This document shows, one piece after another, positions 16,891 through 26,467 of a stretch of 64,000 bases of DNA; positions within the stretch are counted from its first letter, which is position 1; the number at the start of each line of letters is the position of its first letter. Both the position numbers and the translations under genes were made by a program. The DNA is from Affinibrenneria salicis (lineage in GTDB: Bacteria; Pseudomonadota; Gammaproteobacteria; Enterobacterales; Enterobacteriaceae). Location: NCBI RefSeq assembly GCF_008710095.1, contig NZ_VYKJ01000002.1, positions 1 through 64,000 on the forward strand, read 5' to 3'. The notes under the pieces were generated by a model, which saw only the letters and a program-made list of their open reading frames with translations, was not told the DNA's origin and searched no databases.

Positions 16891-17037
16891 CGAGTTGTGA
16901 AAATAATTAAATTATATCAATTGGTTAAACCGGTTGTTTTGTTGGAGTATGCCTATTAGAGCCTGATGAAGCTTCTACTGGCGCAGGTAGAACACCTAAG
17001 AACACGCATTGGTAATCATTCAGAAAGGGATGGAAAG

Positions 17038-17592
17038 ATGAAGAAGATTTTACTCGTTGCTGGCACAGCTCTGGTTTTGGCGGGATGTGGTGAGAAAGGA
17101 GACTTTGAGAAAGCGATTAATGCGAAAATTTCAAAGTCCAAGCTGTGCTACTCACTGCAGGACAACAACATAGTATTTAATAAAGGTTTTCCTATCCGGG
17201 TTAACAGTGGCTACCGTTCTGCCGGATACAGCGCCAGCGATGAAATTTTAAGGGGGTTATCTGAGCAGGGGCTGCTTGCTGTTTCGCAGCAGTCTAATGG
17301 CTTTAGTAGCGTTGATGTTCTGGAAGTCACAGATCAAGGCCAACAAGTTGAGTTTTGGGACAAAAAATACGGTGCCTGTGTTGGTCATCGTATTGTTGCT
17401 GAGATCACCGGCTGGACTGAACCCAGCGAATCTGATGGCCTAAAAGTGACGCAGGTTTCATATACATGGAAATTGGCCGATGTGCCGGGATGGGTTGATA
17501 AAGATGCCTTCTCAGGTGTGAAAGGAATGTCGGAACCAGAAGAAGCCAAAATTGTTCTGGTGAAAACCAATAACGGCTGGTCTGCTCGGTAA
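17038..17592 (+). CDS. predicted lipoprotein
   Basis: A protein of 184 aa with signal peptide and lipobox VLAGCG (Cys17). The mature part is beta-rich with no family I can name. The start at 17038 is chosen because MKKILLVAGTALVLAGC is a complete lipoprotein signal with GGGATGGAAAG before it; the longer reading from 16966 adds non-signal residues. It is followed after 15 bp by a membrane protein gene. Confidence 0.75.
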   Translation: MKKILLVAGTALVLAGCGEKGDFEKAINAKISKSKLCYSLQDNNIVFNKGFPIRVNSGYRSAGYSASDEILRGLSEQGLLAVSQQSNGFSSVDVLEVTDQGQQVEFWDKKYGACVGHRIVAEITGWTEPSESDGLKVTQVSYTWKLADVPGWVDKDAFSGVKGMSEPEEAKIVLVKTNNGWSAR

Positions 17593-17607
17593 ATACGGGA
17601 AAACGCA

Positions 17608-18267
17608 ATGAACTCTATCTATTGGGTGTTTTTTATTGGCCTGCTGATGAACATACCATCACTGGCACCGGTGCTGTTTCTGCATAAGATATCAAAGAAG
17701 GTGAAGTTATCGCTGGCCCTTAGACTTTTTCTGCTTAACGCTTTTTTAGTCATATCTCTGGTGACGCTGTCTCAGAACACCACGCAAAAATACGGGCTGT
17801 TCCCTGTATGGCTGGTGTTTACTGCTATTGGGCTGTTCGTGGTCATGCTAATTCCAACCTTAAAATTTACTCGTAAGCATTTAACCGCCGGGAAAAGCCG
17901 GGCTGTTATCCTCTCATCATTCCTGTTCGCCTATGTCGTAAGATTTCATGGCGTGTTTTCAGATGTTAATGGCAGCGGATACACGCTTAATGGATACAAT
18001 GTGGTATGGACATTGTTCTTTCTGTTTGCCTGTCTGCTGGCTTATCTCGGTTGTACTGGGGATAAAAATTACTCTGGTTCTTATGCCCCATCATCTACAC
18101 CGCAATCAGATTATTTTAAACCGACCAAAGAGTACGAGACGCAATCACAAATCGATTATGATATTGCTGTGAAGGGATCAAGTGTTTTGCTTGATCCAAA
18201 CCTGAGTATCGTTGAGCAACAGCGTTATCGGGATGTGTTAAAGAAAAAAGAAGACGGTTTTTATTAG
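17608..18267 (+). CDS. multispanning membrane protein
   Basis: A protein of 219 aa with about five membrane segments in the first 150 residues (for example WVFFIGLLMNIPSLAPVLFL and VWTLFFLFACLLAYLG) and a soluble tail of about 65 residues. No family recognised. Co-transcribed with the upstream lipoprotein gene. Confidence 0.65.
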   Translation: MNSIYWVFFIGLLMNIPSLAPVLFLHKISKKVKLSLALRLFLLNAFLVISLVTLSQNTTQKYGLFPVWLVFTAIGLFVVMLIPTLKFTRKHLTAGKSRAVILSSFLFAYVVRFHGVFSDVNGSGYTLNGYNVVWTLFFLFACLLAYLGCTGDKNYSGSYAPSSTPQSDYFKPTKEYETQSQIDYDIAVKGSSVLLDPNLSIVEQQRYRDVLKKKEDGFY

Positions 18268-18459
18268 TAATCGATATAAGGGAAATATATTAATGTATTT
18301 CCCATTATCATTTAAATAGAAGACATTTCACTTTAAATATAATTGATATTAATATATGAAAGGCGTTTGATTGTTTTGTGTTTTATTACAGAATAGTGTG
18401 GTGCAGAGTTGAAAATTAATCTATCATTGTTCTAACCTGTTGGCATTCGGAGAAGTGAA

Positions 18460-19206
18460 ATGGCAAAAGATATTCCTGATTGGTTCAAATTGACGAATAT
18501 AGCCACTCCAGAGACGATGAAGCGTATTTCTGATGCTGTAGTATTAAACAACATGGATTTACAGATAAAAAACTCTCCAATGTTGGCACATTGGTTTATG
18601 CTTGATTCTCTTCTTCTTGCTAATAGAGCGAATAAGGATGGGATGCATGCAAATGCACTCGCTCTAACTCGCCAGTGTATTGAAGCGATTAGTATTATTG
18701 AGCTCGGAATTTGCGGGCATTCCGAAGCTAATTCAATCCTTTTAAAATGGGAAAAAGATCAGATGACACCCGGTAAGGTTAGGGCATGGTTGGAAGAAAA
18801 CGTGTGGGATAAATATGGCTCTGGGTTATGGAATGAATCTTGGACCATTTTTATGCGTGAGTTTTCTAAAGCTATTCAACCCTATGCTCATTATGGAAGA
18901 GATTTAGCTCAATGGCAGGTGAGACTTCATCGCGTGGATGGCATAAAAGCTGTTCTCGAAATGAAGCCACATGCTTATGATCCACAAAAAGCGACAAGAA
19001 TTACCCTTTATCATGCTTTACTGACTTATGTTCTTGGGCGAGTATGGCTCTCAGCTAATCATGGCGATGAGCAATTTGAAGAACTTATCTGCAAATTAGG
19101 AATAGCTCTTGGTAAATCCCGTTATCTTGATGGTCATGCTACTAATTGGAGTCAGCAGTTTTGGGCTATGTTATGGGATCGAAATGATGGCATTATCCTT
19201 GAATAA
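18460..19206 (+). CDS. hypothetical helical protein
   Basis: A protein of 248 aa, mostly helical, with many Trp residues. The segment ALALTRQCIEAISIIELGI recalls the helical bundles found in HEPN-like or abortive-infection proteins, but no catalytic motif is visible, so this is only a hint. A GGAGAAG ribosome site precedes the ATG. Confidence 0.6.
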   Translation: MAKDIPDWFKLTNIATPETMKRISDAVVLNNMDLQIKNSPMLAHWFMLDSLLLANRANKDGMHANALALTRQCIEAISIIELGICGHSEANSILLKWEKDQMTPGKVRAWLEENVWDKYGSGLWNESWTIFMREFSKAIQPYAHYGRDLAQWQVRLHRVDGIKAVLEMKPHAYDPQKATRITLYHALLTYVLGRVWLSANHGDEQFEELICKLGIALGKSRYLDGHATNWSQQFWAMLWDRNDGIILE

Positions 19207-19529
19207 AATGGGATATTTATTGTCCTGAGGCTAAAACTGAATGTATAATAAATTTTAAAATGAATAGCGTTAAATAAATTTTTATTTATTAGATTAGATG
19301 TTTTAATAAAGTGTATGATTAAGTTATTAACTATCTAATTAATCGTATACATGTTTCCATGAAAATAGTTTTTGATTGTTTAGATGGAAGTATAAATTTC
19401 TCGATATTTGGGCTAACATATAATGGAATTACATATGAATATTCCCCTTTAGATTTACTCAATCCAAAGGGATTACGCTTATAATTTTATCTAAATTTAT
19501 CATTATGGCTTTTGTTTTTTTTCTAAATG
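19207..19529. other. AT-rich gap
   Basis: No convincing gene. A 41-codon ORF at 19359-19484 (MKIVFDCLDG ... LNPKGLRL) has no ribosome site and could be a small gene or relic. Confidence 0.3.
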
Positions 19530-20162
19530 CTATTTATTTTTATCGATATCTGTTATTCCAATATGAATAAATCCCTTAGAAGCTATAGGCCCTTCATCAT
19601 GAATGTCATTCGGCCATACTTGCCATGCAGCAGCATCAACCGAAGAATGTACAGATGTAAAATATATTGCGTCAAAAGATGGTTTCATTGATATTAATAT
19701 ATTACGAGCATGCCTAATTATTGGTGGTGGAATGAATAACGAGTCGTGTGTATTGTATATGAGAAGTATAACGCCATCACCATATTGCTTACTGTTCTTT
19801 TTATATATAAGTTCTAAGAATAAAGATGTTAAATCCTCTACTTTCCATTCATTAGGAGTGTTTTCATACTTTCCTCCAAATTCATTTAATGGAGCAAATT
19901 CAGCCAGTTCTAACCATTTGGTTCCTTTTTTTTCTGTTTCAATCTGAAAGTCAATACTATTTTCTGGTTGATGTTTTAGATTACATTTACCATATCTTTT
20001 TATTTGTGGGTTAAGATTAGGTTTCCCTTCGCAAAAAGCTTGAGCAATAAATAATTCAATCTCAGACTTTGAATCCGGAAAATCTACAAATTCACGATGA
20101 ACACCATTTACATCAACTAGAATAGAACTATGAACTCCAGTTGGCTTTTTCTGTTTAGACAT
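19530..20162 (-). CDS. hypothetical protein downstream of the relaxase gene
   Basis: A protein of 210 aa, soluble, mixed fold. A possible enzyme-like core is seen in IDFQIETEKKGTKWLELAEF, with charged residues spaced as in PD-(D/E)XK folds, but the match is weak. It lies 81 bp beyond the relaxase stop on the same strand. Confidence 0.55.
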   Translation of the reverse strand: MSKQKKPTGVHSSILVDVNGVHREFVDFPDSKSEIELFIAQAFCEGKPNLNPQIKRYGKCNLKHQPENSIDFQIETEKKGTKWLELAEFAPLNEFGGKYENTPNEWKVEDLTSLFLELIYKKNSKQYGDGVILLIYNTHDSLFIPPPIIRHARNILISMKPSFDAIYFTSVHSSVDAAAWQVWPNDIHDEGPIASKGFIHIGITDIDKNK

Positions 20163-20243
20163 GTTTTTATACTCTAAATAAATACCATATTAGTTATATC
20201 GGCAGTAACCACTATAACCTTAGTTTTAAAATTATTTATTTTT

Positions 20244-21716
20244 CTATCCCGATGGTTTCAGGCTCGGAGTATTATTATTCTTCACCTGCTCTGATGGAAT
20301 CGATGGTGTGAGATCCATACTACTGTCAACTAGAGATTGTTCACTCTTAGGACGACTTGGAAAACGAGTGACTTTTTCCTTAGTTGGCTTGCAGTCATAG
20401 AACTCTGTTAATAGAGCTTTGCCCGTTGTTTCTTTTTGTTGTTGTTTTTCATCGCTGTTGAATCTGGCACGTCTTTCATGCTCAGCGCGTGGCACATAGA
20501 TCCCCTGCACCTCATCAAACACGTAGTTCTCAGCAATGCGCTTATCGTGCTCAACATCAGTGGAAACCGAGACTGGTTTCCTCTTGGCCCATACGAATTT
20601 CTCCCTTATATATTCAACCACTAGTAGGGTGAAACGCTTGAACACGCCACTCTGACGAGGTTTAACCTGTTTTCTCTTACTGTTAACAGGAGCGCGTTTA
20701 ACCGCTCTGGCCGTTGAAGGAGATGGGGTTTTCAATTTAGTGCGTGTATGAGGCACAGGGGCAACCAGAACAGGTTTTTGGTCTGTTGATGATGCTGACT
20801 GCGAACCTGTTTCAGAGAACTCTGTTCGAGGTTGTATTTCAGGCAAGATGATTTCAACAGGCTCAGACATTTCGGATACGGTGAAACTTCTGAGGTCAAC
20901 AACGATCTGTTGGTCCAGATCTTTAAAGACACTATATGTGGCCTGAGCTTCCTGTTTCATCTCATCACGTACAGTCTGTTCAGCAGCACGTTTTTTCTGA
21001 GCGCTCTTGCTGTTCCATTTGGCACGATGAACACGTTGCATGGGTGGACGGCTGGTTGCTGTTGCCTTGGCAAGCCATAGCGCTTTTTTTTCAATATCTA
21101 ATGTGATGGCAGCATTTTCCAACGCTTCACTGTGTTGGACTTCAATAGAACGATGATCGATACGTTCTGACACACCTGATGCTTCAAGATAGTCATTGGC
21201 GAGGGTAGACCATGATTCACGCCAAAGAACCACGTTTTTTTTGTCGTTCCAGCTTCTATCTTTTTTACCAAAGCCTTCAGCGGTGATCGGTTTTAATGTC
21301 AACATTACATGTGCATGGGGATTTCCACCATTGAGATCATGAAAAGCGATATCAGCAATCATTCCCTTATCAACGAAATTTTTCTGACAATATTCGACAA
21401 CCAGTTTTATCTTGTCTTCATTGTTAAGCTCACAGGGAATAGCGACATCAAAATAACGTGCTGTTTGACCATCTTTTTGACGCTCAACTCTTTCTACTTC
21501 ATTCCACAAGGCTGTTGAGCTTTCAATAATATGAGCAGGCGAGGAAGCTGGCGCTAATATCTGATGATGGAATAAATCTGTTCGGTGGCTGAAATCGTAG
21601 GTATTGCCTGTGCGATCATCTGTTATTCTTGACCTGTTATGATAAGCAGCCTTCCTACAGGAAGACATGCCCTCCGAGCGTTTCACAATTTTAAACTCCA
21701 GATGAAAAATCGCCAT
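20244..21716 (-). CDS. MobA/MobL-family relaxase (MOBQ)
   Basis: A protein of 490 aa. The N-terminal relaxase domain starts MAIFHLEFKIVKRSEGMSSC, has the candidate catalytic Tyr25 in RKAAYHNRSR, and the metal-binding HUH-type motif HDLNGGNPHAHVML (His126, His134, His136). These enzymes nick oriT and lead the DNA strand through a conjugation channel supplied by another element. The C-terminal half is basic and low in complexity. The start at 21716 is chosen because MAIFHLE is the family start; a further 51 upstream residues are hydrophobic noise. A candidate oriT lies just upstream. Confidence 0.92.
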   Translation of the reverse strand: MAIFHLEFKIVKRSEGMSSCRKAAYHNRSRITDDRTGNTYDFSHRTDLFHHQILAPASSPAHIIESSTALWNEVERVERQKDGQTARYFDVAIPCELNNEDKIKLVVEYCQKNFVDKGMIADIAFHDLNGGNPHAHVMLTLKPITAEGFGKKDRSWNDKKNVVLWRESWSTLANDYLEASGVSERIDHRSIEVQHSEALENAAITLDIEKKALWLAKATATSRPPMQRVHRAKWNSKSAQKKRAAEQTVRDEMKQEAQATYSVFKDLDQQIVVDLRSFTVSEMSEPVEIILPEIQPRTEFSETGSQSASSTDQKPVLVAPVPHTRTKLKTPSPSTARAVKRAPVNSKRKQVKPRQSGVFKRFTLLVVEYIREKFVWAKRKPVSVSTDVEHDKRIAENYVFDEVQGIYVPRAEHERRARFNSDEKQQQKETTGKALLTEFYDCKPTKEKVTRFPSRPKSEQSLVDSSMDLTPSIPSEQVKNNNTPSLKPSG

Positions 21717-21839
21717 AAATAGAACAACCTCAATATAAAAATAAAACCAAAATATAAACGCAACGATAACTATGCTGCCGTTATTTTTTCGTAAGAAAAA
21801 CTTTTGTGTTGACGTTGACCTTTCTTTTAGCCTGCGGCA

Positions 21840-21895
21840 GGCAACCGTCGGTAGACCCCACACGCTCACGAAGTGAGTGTATAAGTGGGCATTGT
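21840..21895. other. candidate oriT of MOBQ type
   Basis: An 8-bp inverted repeat ACGCTCAC/GTGAGTGT (21862-21869 with 21873-21880) is followed by ATAAGTGGGCA. In RSF1010/pSC101-type oriTs a hairpin is followed by TAAGTGCGCCC or similar with the nick beside it, so the expected nick here is near 21890. The position upstream of the relaxase gene fits. Confidence 0.6.
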
Positions 21896-21899
21896 TTTT

Positions 21900-22520
21900 T
21901 CTAACAATGTAAAACCCTCTACTTAATTAATACGAAATATATTAATGACTGTAAAACAAAACGCCGAATTAAGCGGCGCTATCTGGATGAAAGGGCGAAG
22001 TATTCCTCGATATTACCCTGATGGGTTTTAGATGGCGTCCGAAGGACAAGAAAAGTGTTAATTTATCCCGCCGCAAGGCGGGAAAGACCTAAAACAAGAA
22101 AATAAGAGTCTCGTTAGATAGTTTTTCCTGTTGCACAATTCACAGGTTAACCATGAAAATCAGAATAAAATTTAACAGGTGAAAACAAAAGCACTAATTA
22201 ACAAAAATAAGTAACGCGGAGAGATCGAGGTTTTAAGCACAGGGTGATTTTGCACACTATGTTTTTAAATTTCACTTTCCTCTTCATTTTATCACAATTA
22301 TCTTTTATGGTCTGACCTGTTTTACGTAAGTGAGCACTAGCAAAATATCTAACTAAAAACCATGATTGAATTAATCCAACATCAACAGGGGAAGGCCCTA
22401 CTTTCAGTAATGTGGTTGTTTCCGACAACCACGAAGCACTGCTGTTTGAAAAAATAAAAAGTATATTACACACACATTGAAATAAGGACTGTGAGAGATA
22501 ATATGAAAGTTGATTTAATC
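21900..22520. other. non-coding region with hairpins
   Basis: About 600 bp with no convincing gene. It contains short hairpins CGCCG/CGGCG (21962-21978), GTCC/GGAC (22038-22048) and CCCGCC/GGCGGG (22067-22082), and the third copy of the structured repeat. Confidence 0.45.
22376..22452 (+). ncRNA. structured repeat motif, copy 3
   Basis: An AACAGGGGAAGGCCCT hairpin region is followed by the stem GTGGTTGT/ACAACCAC (22412-22419 with 22425-22432) and GAAGCACTGCTGTTTG. Compared with the other copies, the stem has A to G on one side and T to C on the other, so pairing is kept. Confidence 0.5.
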
Positions 22521-22713
22521 ATAGGTGGAAATAATAAAATGTATAATAAATGTGAAGTATGATCCTTGCCATGTCGAACATCAAACGGTTCTGAACCAGT
22601 GCCAACGCATCCAGTTCCGCTATTTCAGCGGTGATCAGGCACATTGCCACCGGTTTTTCCAACATTATCCCGCGAGGTGCTTGTGAGCGTAAGACGTTCT
22701 CATTTTTTTTCAT
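22519..22713 (-). CDS. possible small protein
   Basis: A 64-codon ORF. The segment MLEKPVAMCLITAEIAELDA has the look of a conserved peptide, but there is no good ribosome site and no recognised family. It may be a relic. Confidence 0.3.
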   Translation of the reverse strand: MKKNENVLRSQAPRGIMLEKPVAMCLITAEIAELDALALVQNRLMFDMARIILHIYYTFYYFHL

Positions 22714-22750
22714 GATGGTATATTATAGCTATTAGCATTACACAATCTAT

Positions 22751-22803
22751 AATTCTTTCAATTGATATAATCACCAATAGTAATTATATCAATTGAAAGA
22801 ATT
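22751..22803. repeat. perfect 21-bp inverted repeat
   Basis: Arms 22751-22771 and 22783-22803 are exact complements with an 11-nt loop. The right arm abuts the truncated XRE reading frame. It could be a terminator, a strong operator or the scar of a mobile element. Confidence 0.85.
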
Positions 22804-22965
22804 TGGCTTTCGTTTGACGAACGAACGTATTCGGGTCTTGATCAAGACGGTTTTGAGCAACTTAAGGGTGTGAAGAAAAACGCGCAAAGCAACTATGAGA
22901 ATGGTCTGCAAAAGCCGGGTAGCGGCTATCTGGCTGGGATTGCGGCTATCTGGACACTTGATGCG
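22798..22965 (+). pseudogene. relic of an XRE-family helix-turn-helix regulator
   Basis: The open frame encodes DERTYSGLDQDGFEQLKGVK then KNAQSNYENG and YLAGIAAIWTLD. This matches the XRE repressor pattern in which a QxxF helix, the GVxKNxQxNYE recognition helix and a YLAAIAA segment follow each other. Both ends of the protein are missing. The frame happens to continue into the NdpA-like gene, which makes the relic look like its N-terminus. Confidence 0.65.
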
Positions 22966-23007
22966 TGTTTTAGGAATTTTAAATTTTGTTTATACGGGGT
23001 GGCGATA

Positions 23008-24183
23008 ATGTTTAGATGTACTGGCTGTGGTGCTGAATATGAAAAATTAGTTGAAATTTGTGAAGAATGTCAACAGGAAGTACAAATAGAAAAAATTGAG
23101 GGGCCAGAATTAATTGCTATATCGGCTGTGACAGCTCACCTTGAAAAGGTAGATAATAAATACGTTGTAAAAGTTGGGAAGTTATGGAATTTAAGCAATG
23201 ATGTTGCTAACGAATTTATTATAAAGATAGAAGCAAAATTTAGAAGAAAAAACAAATTTCATAATTTTTTAACTAAGAATGAACTACCGTATTCTATGCC
23301 AGTTCTTCTCAAAAAATATATTGCTAAAAACATGATTTTTAAGAAGGTGGCTCAATCAATAATGGAGAGAATAAAATCAAAAGTTGTAGATGATGGCCGA
23401 TTAGGTGGTGTTACAGATAATAACGTTGTATTTGTTCATTATAAAACCAATGGAGATGATGATGATTTTGGTCGGCTTTTAATTGTAATGGTTAATAAGA
23501 AGAGTGGGTTTGATTTTGACTCAGTTGTTTTGACGCCTAAAAAATTATCTCCGATTGATACTGATGCTCTTTCTCAGGCCGCACTTTTTGATTTAACACT
23601 CTTTGGGATTGTTTACCCTGATAATAAGGGGGAGCCATATGTAAGATTTATTGAAGGCAAGTCTCGTAGTAATTTCTTTAAGGATGCGTTAGGTTGTAAA
23701 AAAGATGTTTCTAATAGTAGAAGTGTTGATGAGCTATTTAGAGCCATTGCCGATTTTACCAAAAGAAATAATATAAGTAATCCTATTAGAGATAAAGCTG
23801 AAGAGGCAGTTCGTGAGTTTTTAGATAACAAGGCTAAAAATAAAACAGGTAATAAAACAGTAACTATTAAAGATATAGAAAAAATATTTGATAAAATCAT
23901 TCCCGATGCTCACCCGGCAAAAGGGAAGTTTACTGATTTTATTTATGATAATGAATATCAAATCGATAATGTCTTTGAGCCGACAAGAAATGCAACTCTT
24001 AAGGCTAGTTCTTTTGATTTGTCTGATGAAAATAAGAATTTTGTGTGTCGCGTGAGGCGAGGTGCTGTTGGAAGTATTGATTCTGGGAAGCCTGTAATGT
24101 TGGACCGAAAGAACAAATGGCTTATACTCCCCCTCTCTGATGAAGATTTTGAACAACTTGATGAATTTACAGGAGAACAATAA
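23008..24183 (+). CDS. NdpA/YejK-like nucleoid-associated protein with a zinc ribbon
   Basis: A protein of 391 aa. Residues 4-21 hold a CxxC...CxxC zinc ribbon (CTGCG and CEEC). The rest resembles the NdpA/YejK family: YVRFIEGKSRSNFFKDALGC, then AIADFTKRN and a C-terminal beta-rich part ending ILPLSDEDFEQLDEF. Chromosomal YejK (335 aa) lacks the zinc ribbon. The start at 23008 has GGGGTGGCG before it; the longer frame from 22870 includes an XRE relic. It overlaps the next gene by 1 nt (TAATG). The role of this version is unknown; pairing with a membrane protein hints at a defence module. Confidence 0.82.
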   Translation: MFRCTGCGAEYEKLVEICEECQQEVQIEKIEGPELIAISAVTAHLEKVDNKYVVKVGKLWNLSNDVANEFIIKIEAKFRRKNKFHNFLTKNELPYSMPVLLKKYIAKNMIFKKVAQSIMERIKSKVVDDGRLGGVTDNNVVFVHYKTNGDDDDFGRLLIVMVNKKSGFDFDSVVLTPKKLSPIDTDALSQAALFDLTLFGIVYPDNKGEPYVRFIEGKSRSNFFKDALGCKKDVSNSRSVDELFRAIADFTKRNNISNPIRDKAEEAVREFLDNKAKNKTGNKTVTIKDIEKIFDKIIPDAHPAKGKFTDFIYDNEYQIDNVFEPTRNATLKASSFDLSDENKNFVCRVRRGAVGSIDSGKPVMLDRKNKWLILPLSDEDFEQLDEFTGEQ

Positions 24184-25454
24184 TGTCTGTGGAGGTGGCC
24201 TTTAGACATTTGGTTGATATTTTTAAAAAATCAACACTTAGTGATGAAGGCGGATACCTTGTTGCCGAGATTGGGTGCGACTTAGGTGAGGACGATTTTA
24301 TCCGAGAGCAATTGTCATTATGTTCTTATACCAAAACAGATGGCTGTATTAGTAATTTCAATAATTCTAGAAAGTTATATATTAATAGGGCTGCTGATGC
24401 TTGGGGTAATAAAGAGATCTCATTTTACCAAACTCATAGCGGTTTTTGGCAACAAATCAGGAATTATAAAAAATTACCTGATTTCTTTTTTGTAATGGAG
24501 GATAAGGTATCTTCATGCGATTCTCCTCTGTCTGAACGAATTTATTGTTATAAGGCTTTTTTTCTATGGAAGGATCTATTGTCTGCGTTGTCGGATCATT
24601 GTGATAATAACCAAATTATAATATTTATATCTAACGATAAGGGGGGAAAGAAAATTGAGTTGCCGATGTTTATTAATTACTCAGACTTAGATGGATTAGA
24701 TGACCCTGTTTTATTTTTTGAGAGTGCCCTTAAACTTAAGGGATGGCTTGATATTAAGGATGCGCATGAAAAAGAAAGATTATCGGTGATGCGTACTGCA
24801 TTGGCTGAGGTTATAGATACATTTTCAGATAGTAATAACATTTTTCTTTCTTTAATGAAAAAGTCCAAGAACCTTCTGAATAAATATGATGAGCTTTATG
24901 ATATATATACAAAAAGATTTTCTATAAATAAGATATTAAATGAATTGGATGAAAAAAGTTTAGAATACACCAGTAAGATAAATGAATATATATCATCAAG
25001 CCAGAATAAAGCGTTAACTATCCCGGGAGCGTTAATTGCCGTTGGTGCTTTAGCGAAAGTTGGTGGTTTGTTGGAAGGTGCAATTATTCTGGGTGGTTTA
25101 TGGATGATAAAGAGAGTAACGGTCACTGCGAATGATATATACAGAGACTCTTTTACATCTTTAGAAAAAAGGCTGGAGAATGCATTTAGAAAATACCTAA
25201 GATTTGATGAAGGTAAAGAAATCAGAGAAAATGCAATTGAGATAGAGGCTGATCTTAGGGATAAAGTAAATAAAGCAAGAAAACGGCTTGAGAAAATAGA
25301 TTCTCTTGCTACATATATGCTTTGGGGGAGTGTTTTTTATCTCGTTGCAACCTTAGCTATCCACTATAATCCCGATCTTTATTCTGTAATAAAAGTTAAA
25401 TTTATTGAAGTGTGGCAAAATATTAAGTTCCTAAATTCAACTCATACTCAATAG
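24183..25454 (+). CDS. membrane protein coupled to the NdpA-like gene
   Basis: A protein of 423 aa. A long soluble N-terminal region (about 1-270) includes a coiled coil. A long hydrophobic stretch follows (about 277-310, IPGALIAVGALAKVGGLLEG), then a second coiled coil and a second membrane segment (about 375-395, YMLWGSVFYLVATLAIHY). No known domain is recognised. The ATG overlaps the upstream stop by 1 nt, so the two products are made together. A membrane partner behind a DNA-binding protein resembles a sensor-effector pair; this is inference. Confidence 0.7.
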   Translation: MSVEVAFRHLVDIFKKSTLSDEGGYLVAEIGCDLGEDDFIREQLSLCSYTKTDGCISNFNNSRKLYINRAADAWGNKEISFYQTHSGFWQQIRNYKKLPDFFFVMEDKVSSCDSPLSERIYCYKAFFLWKDLLSALSDHCDNNQIIIFISNDKGGKKIELPMFINYSDLDGLDDPVLFFESALKLKGWLDIKDAHEKERLSVMRTALAEVIDTFSDSNNIFLSLMKKSKNLLNKYDELYDIYTKRFSINKILNELDEKSLEYTSKINEYISSSQNKALTIPGALIAVGALAKVGGLLEGAIILGGLWMIKRVTVTANDIYRDSFTSLEKRLENAFRKYLRFDEGKEIRENAIEIEADLRDKVNKARKRLEKIDSLATYMLWGSVFYLVATLAIHYNPDLYSVIKVKFIEVWQNIKFLNSTHTQ

Positions 25455-25473
25455 ACTTAGTGTATCCAGATAG

Positions 25474-25596
25474 TACGATATAGTTTTTGAGAGATGGGTT
25501 ACAGGTTTTAAAAAATGGTATGTTTTACCTGCTATCGACAAGGCTAGAAATTTTCCTATTATTGAAACAAAGCAAAAAGAATATTTAAAAAAATAA
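25474..25596 (+). pseudogene. C-terminal relic of an unknown protein
   Basis: A frame without a start codon reads FERWVTGFKKWYVLPAIDKA and then ETKQKEYLKK before its stop. It looks like the end of a lost protein. The rest of the gap to 25769 has no gene. Confidence 0.3.
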
Positions 25597-25769
25597 TGAA
25601 ACAACACCGAATGCGTCTTCAATTCCACCAGTTAGTCGCAGGAAACCTTACTGAAACTTATATCTTGGTTGACAACTGTATTGTCAACAATCACAAAACG
25701 ATGATTTTGACAAAAACAATTTTATAGAATAAAGGAATATAATACATAAAATAAAAAGGAGATAACAAC

Positions 25770-26435
25770 ATGCTATCATTTACCAATGATATTTTTAAAT
25801 CATTAATGAATGTTCTTAAGATACATAATATATCAGCATATGAAATAAGAGATCTACTCGACCGAACATTACTGTTCTATGCAAAAACACAAGACGATAT
25901 AGAACAATTAATAGACCTTGGTGTTGATATTAATCATCAGGATAAGCTTGGGCATACTGCGCTATTTCATGTCAGTTCAGAAGAAGTGATTAATGCCTTA
26001 ATTGAACATGGAATAGATGTAGACAGAAAGGACAATGAAGGTCGTCATGTTTTAGCGACTTATGGATTTTTTAAATATCATGATACTTTTATGAAGTATA
26101 CGGATAGATTCAAAGAAAAGCATATCATTATTGACTCTCTATATTGTAATCAATTGGATAACATACCATCCGCATTGAAATCACTTCACGATAATGAATT
26201 TAAAATAACATTGAGTAGATTTGTTGAGATTGAACACGATCCAGAAACAGAGAATCCAGACCACTTTAATCAGTATGCGAAAAGATATATTGATGTACTG
26301 GATGCGCTAAAAGAATACTGCTATTTATCTACTTTCCATGAACTTCATCAGGATTTCATTTGTAGAGTATATGGTAATGATAAAGTGAAACTGTTTAGCT
26401 ATAGAGACTTTCGTGAAGTCATTGAAAGTATGTAA
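25770..26435 (+). CDS. ankyrin-repeat protein
   Basis: A protein of 221 aa. Residues about 45-95 contain two ankyrin-type repeats (DIEQLIDLGVDINHQDKLGH, TALFHVSSEEVINALIEHGI, DVDRKDNEGRHVL). The C-terminal half is helical with no known domain. It probably binds a protein partner; the target is unknown. AAAAAGGAG precedes the ATG. Confidence 0.8.
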   Translation: MLSFTNDIFKSLMNVLKIHNISAYEIRDLLDRTLLFYAKTQDDIEQLIDLGVDINHQDKLGHTALFHVSSEEVINALIEHGIDVDRKDNEGRHVLATYGFFKYHDTFMKYTDRFKEKHIIIDSLYCNQLDNIPSALKSLHDNEFKITLSRFVEIEHDPETENPDHFNQYAKRYIDVLDALKEYCYLSTFHELHQDFICRVYGNDKVKLFSYRDFREVIESM

Positions 26436-26467
26436 TTGTTTCCCCTGAATCATCAGGGGAATACTTT

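Noticed and set aside
22870..23007. N-terminal extension of the NdpA-like protein
   Set aside because: This part is an XRE regulator relic; the start at 23008 has a ribosome site and the zinc ribbon follows at once.
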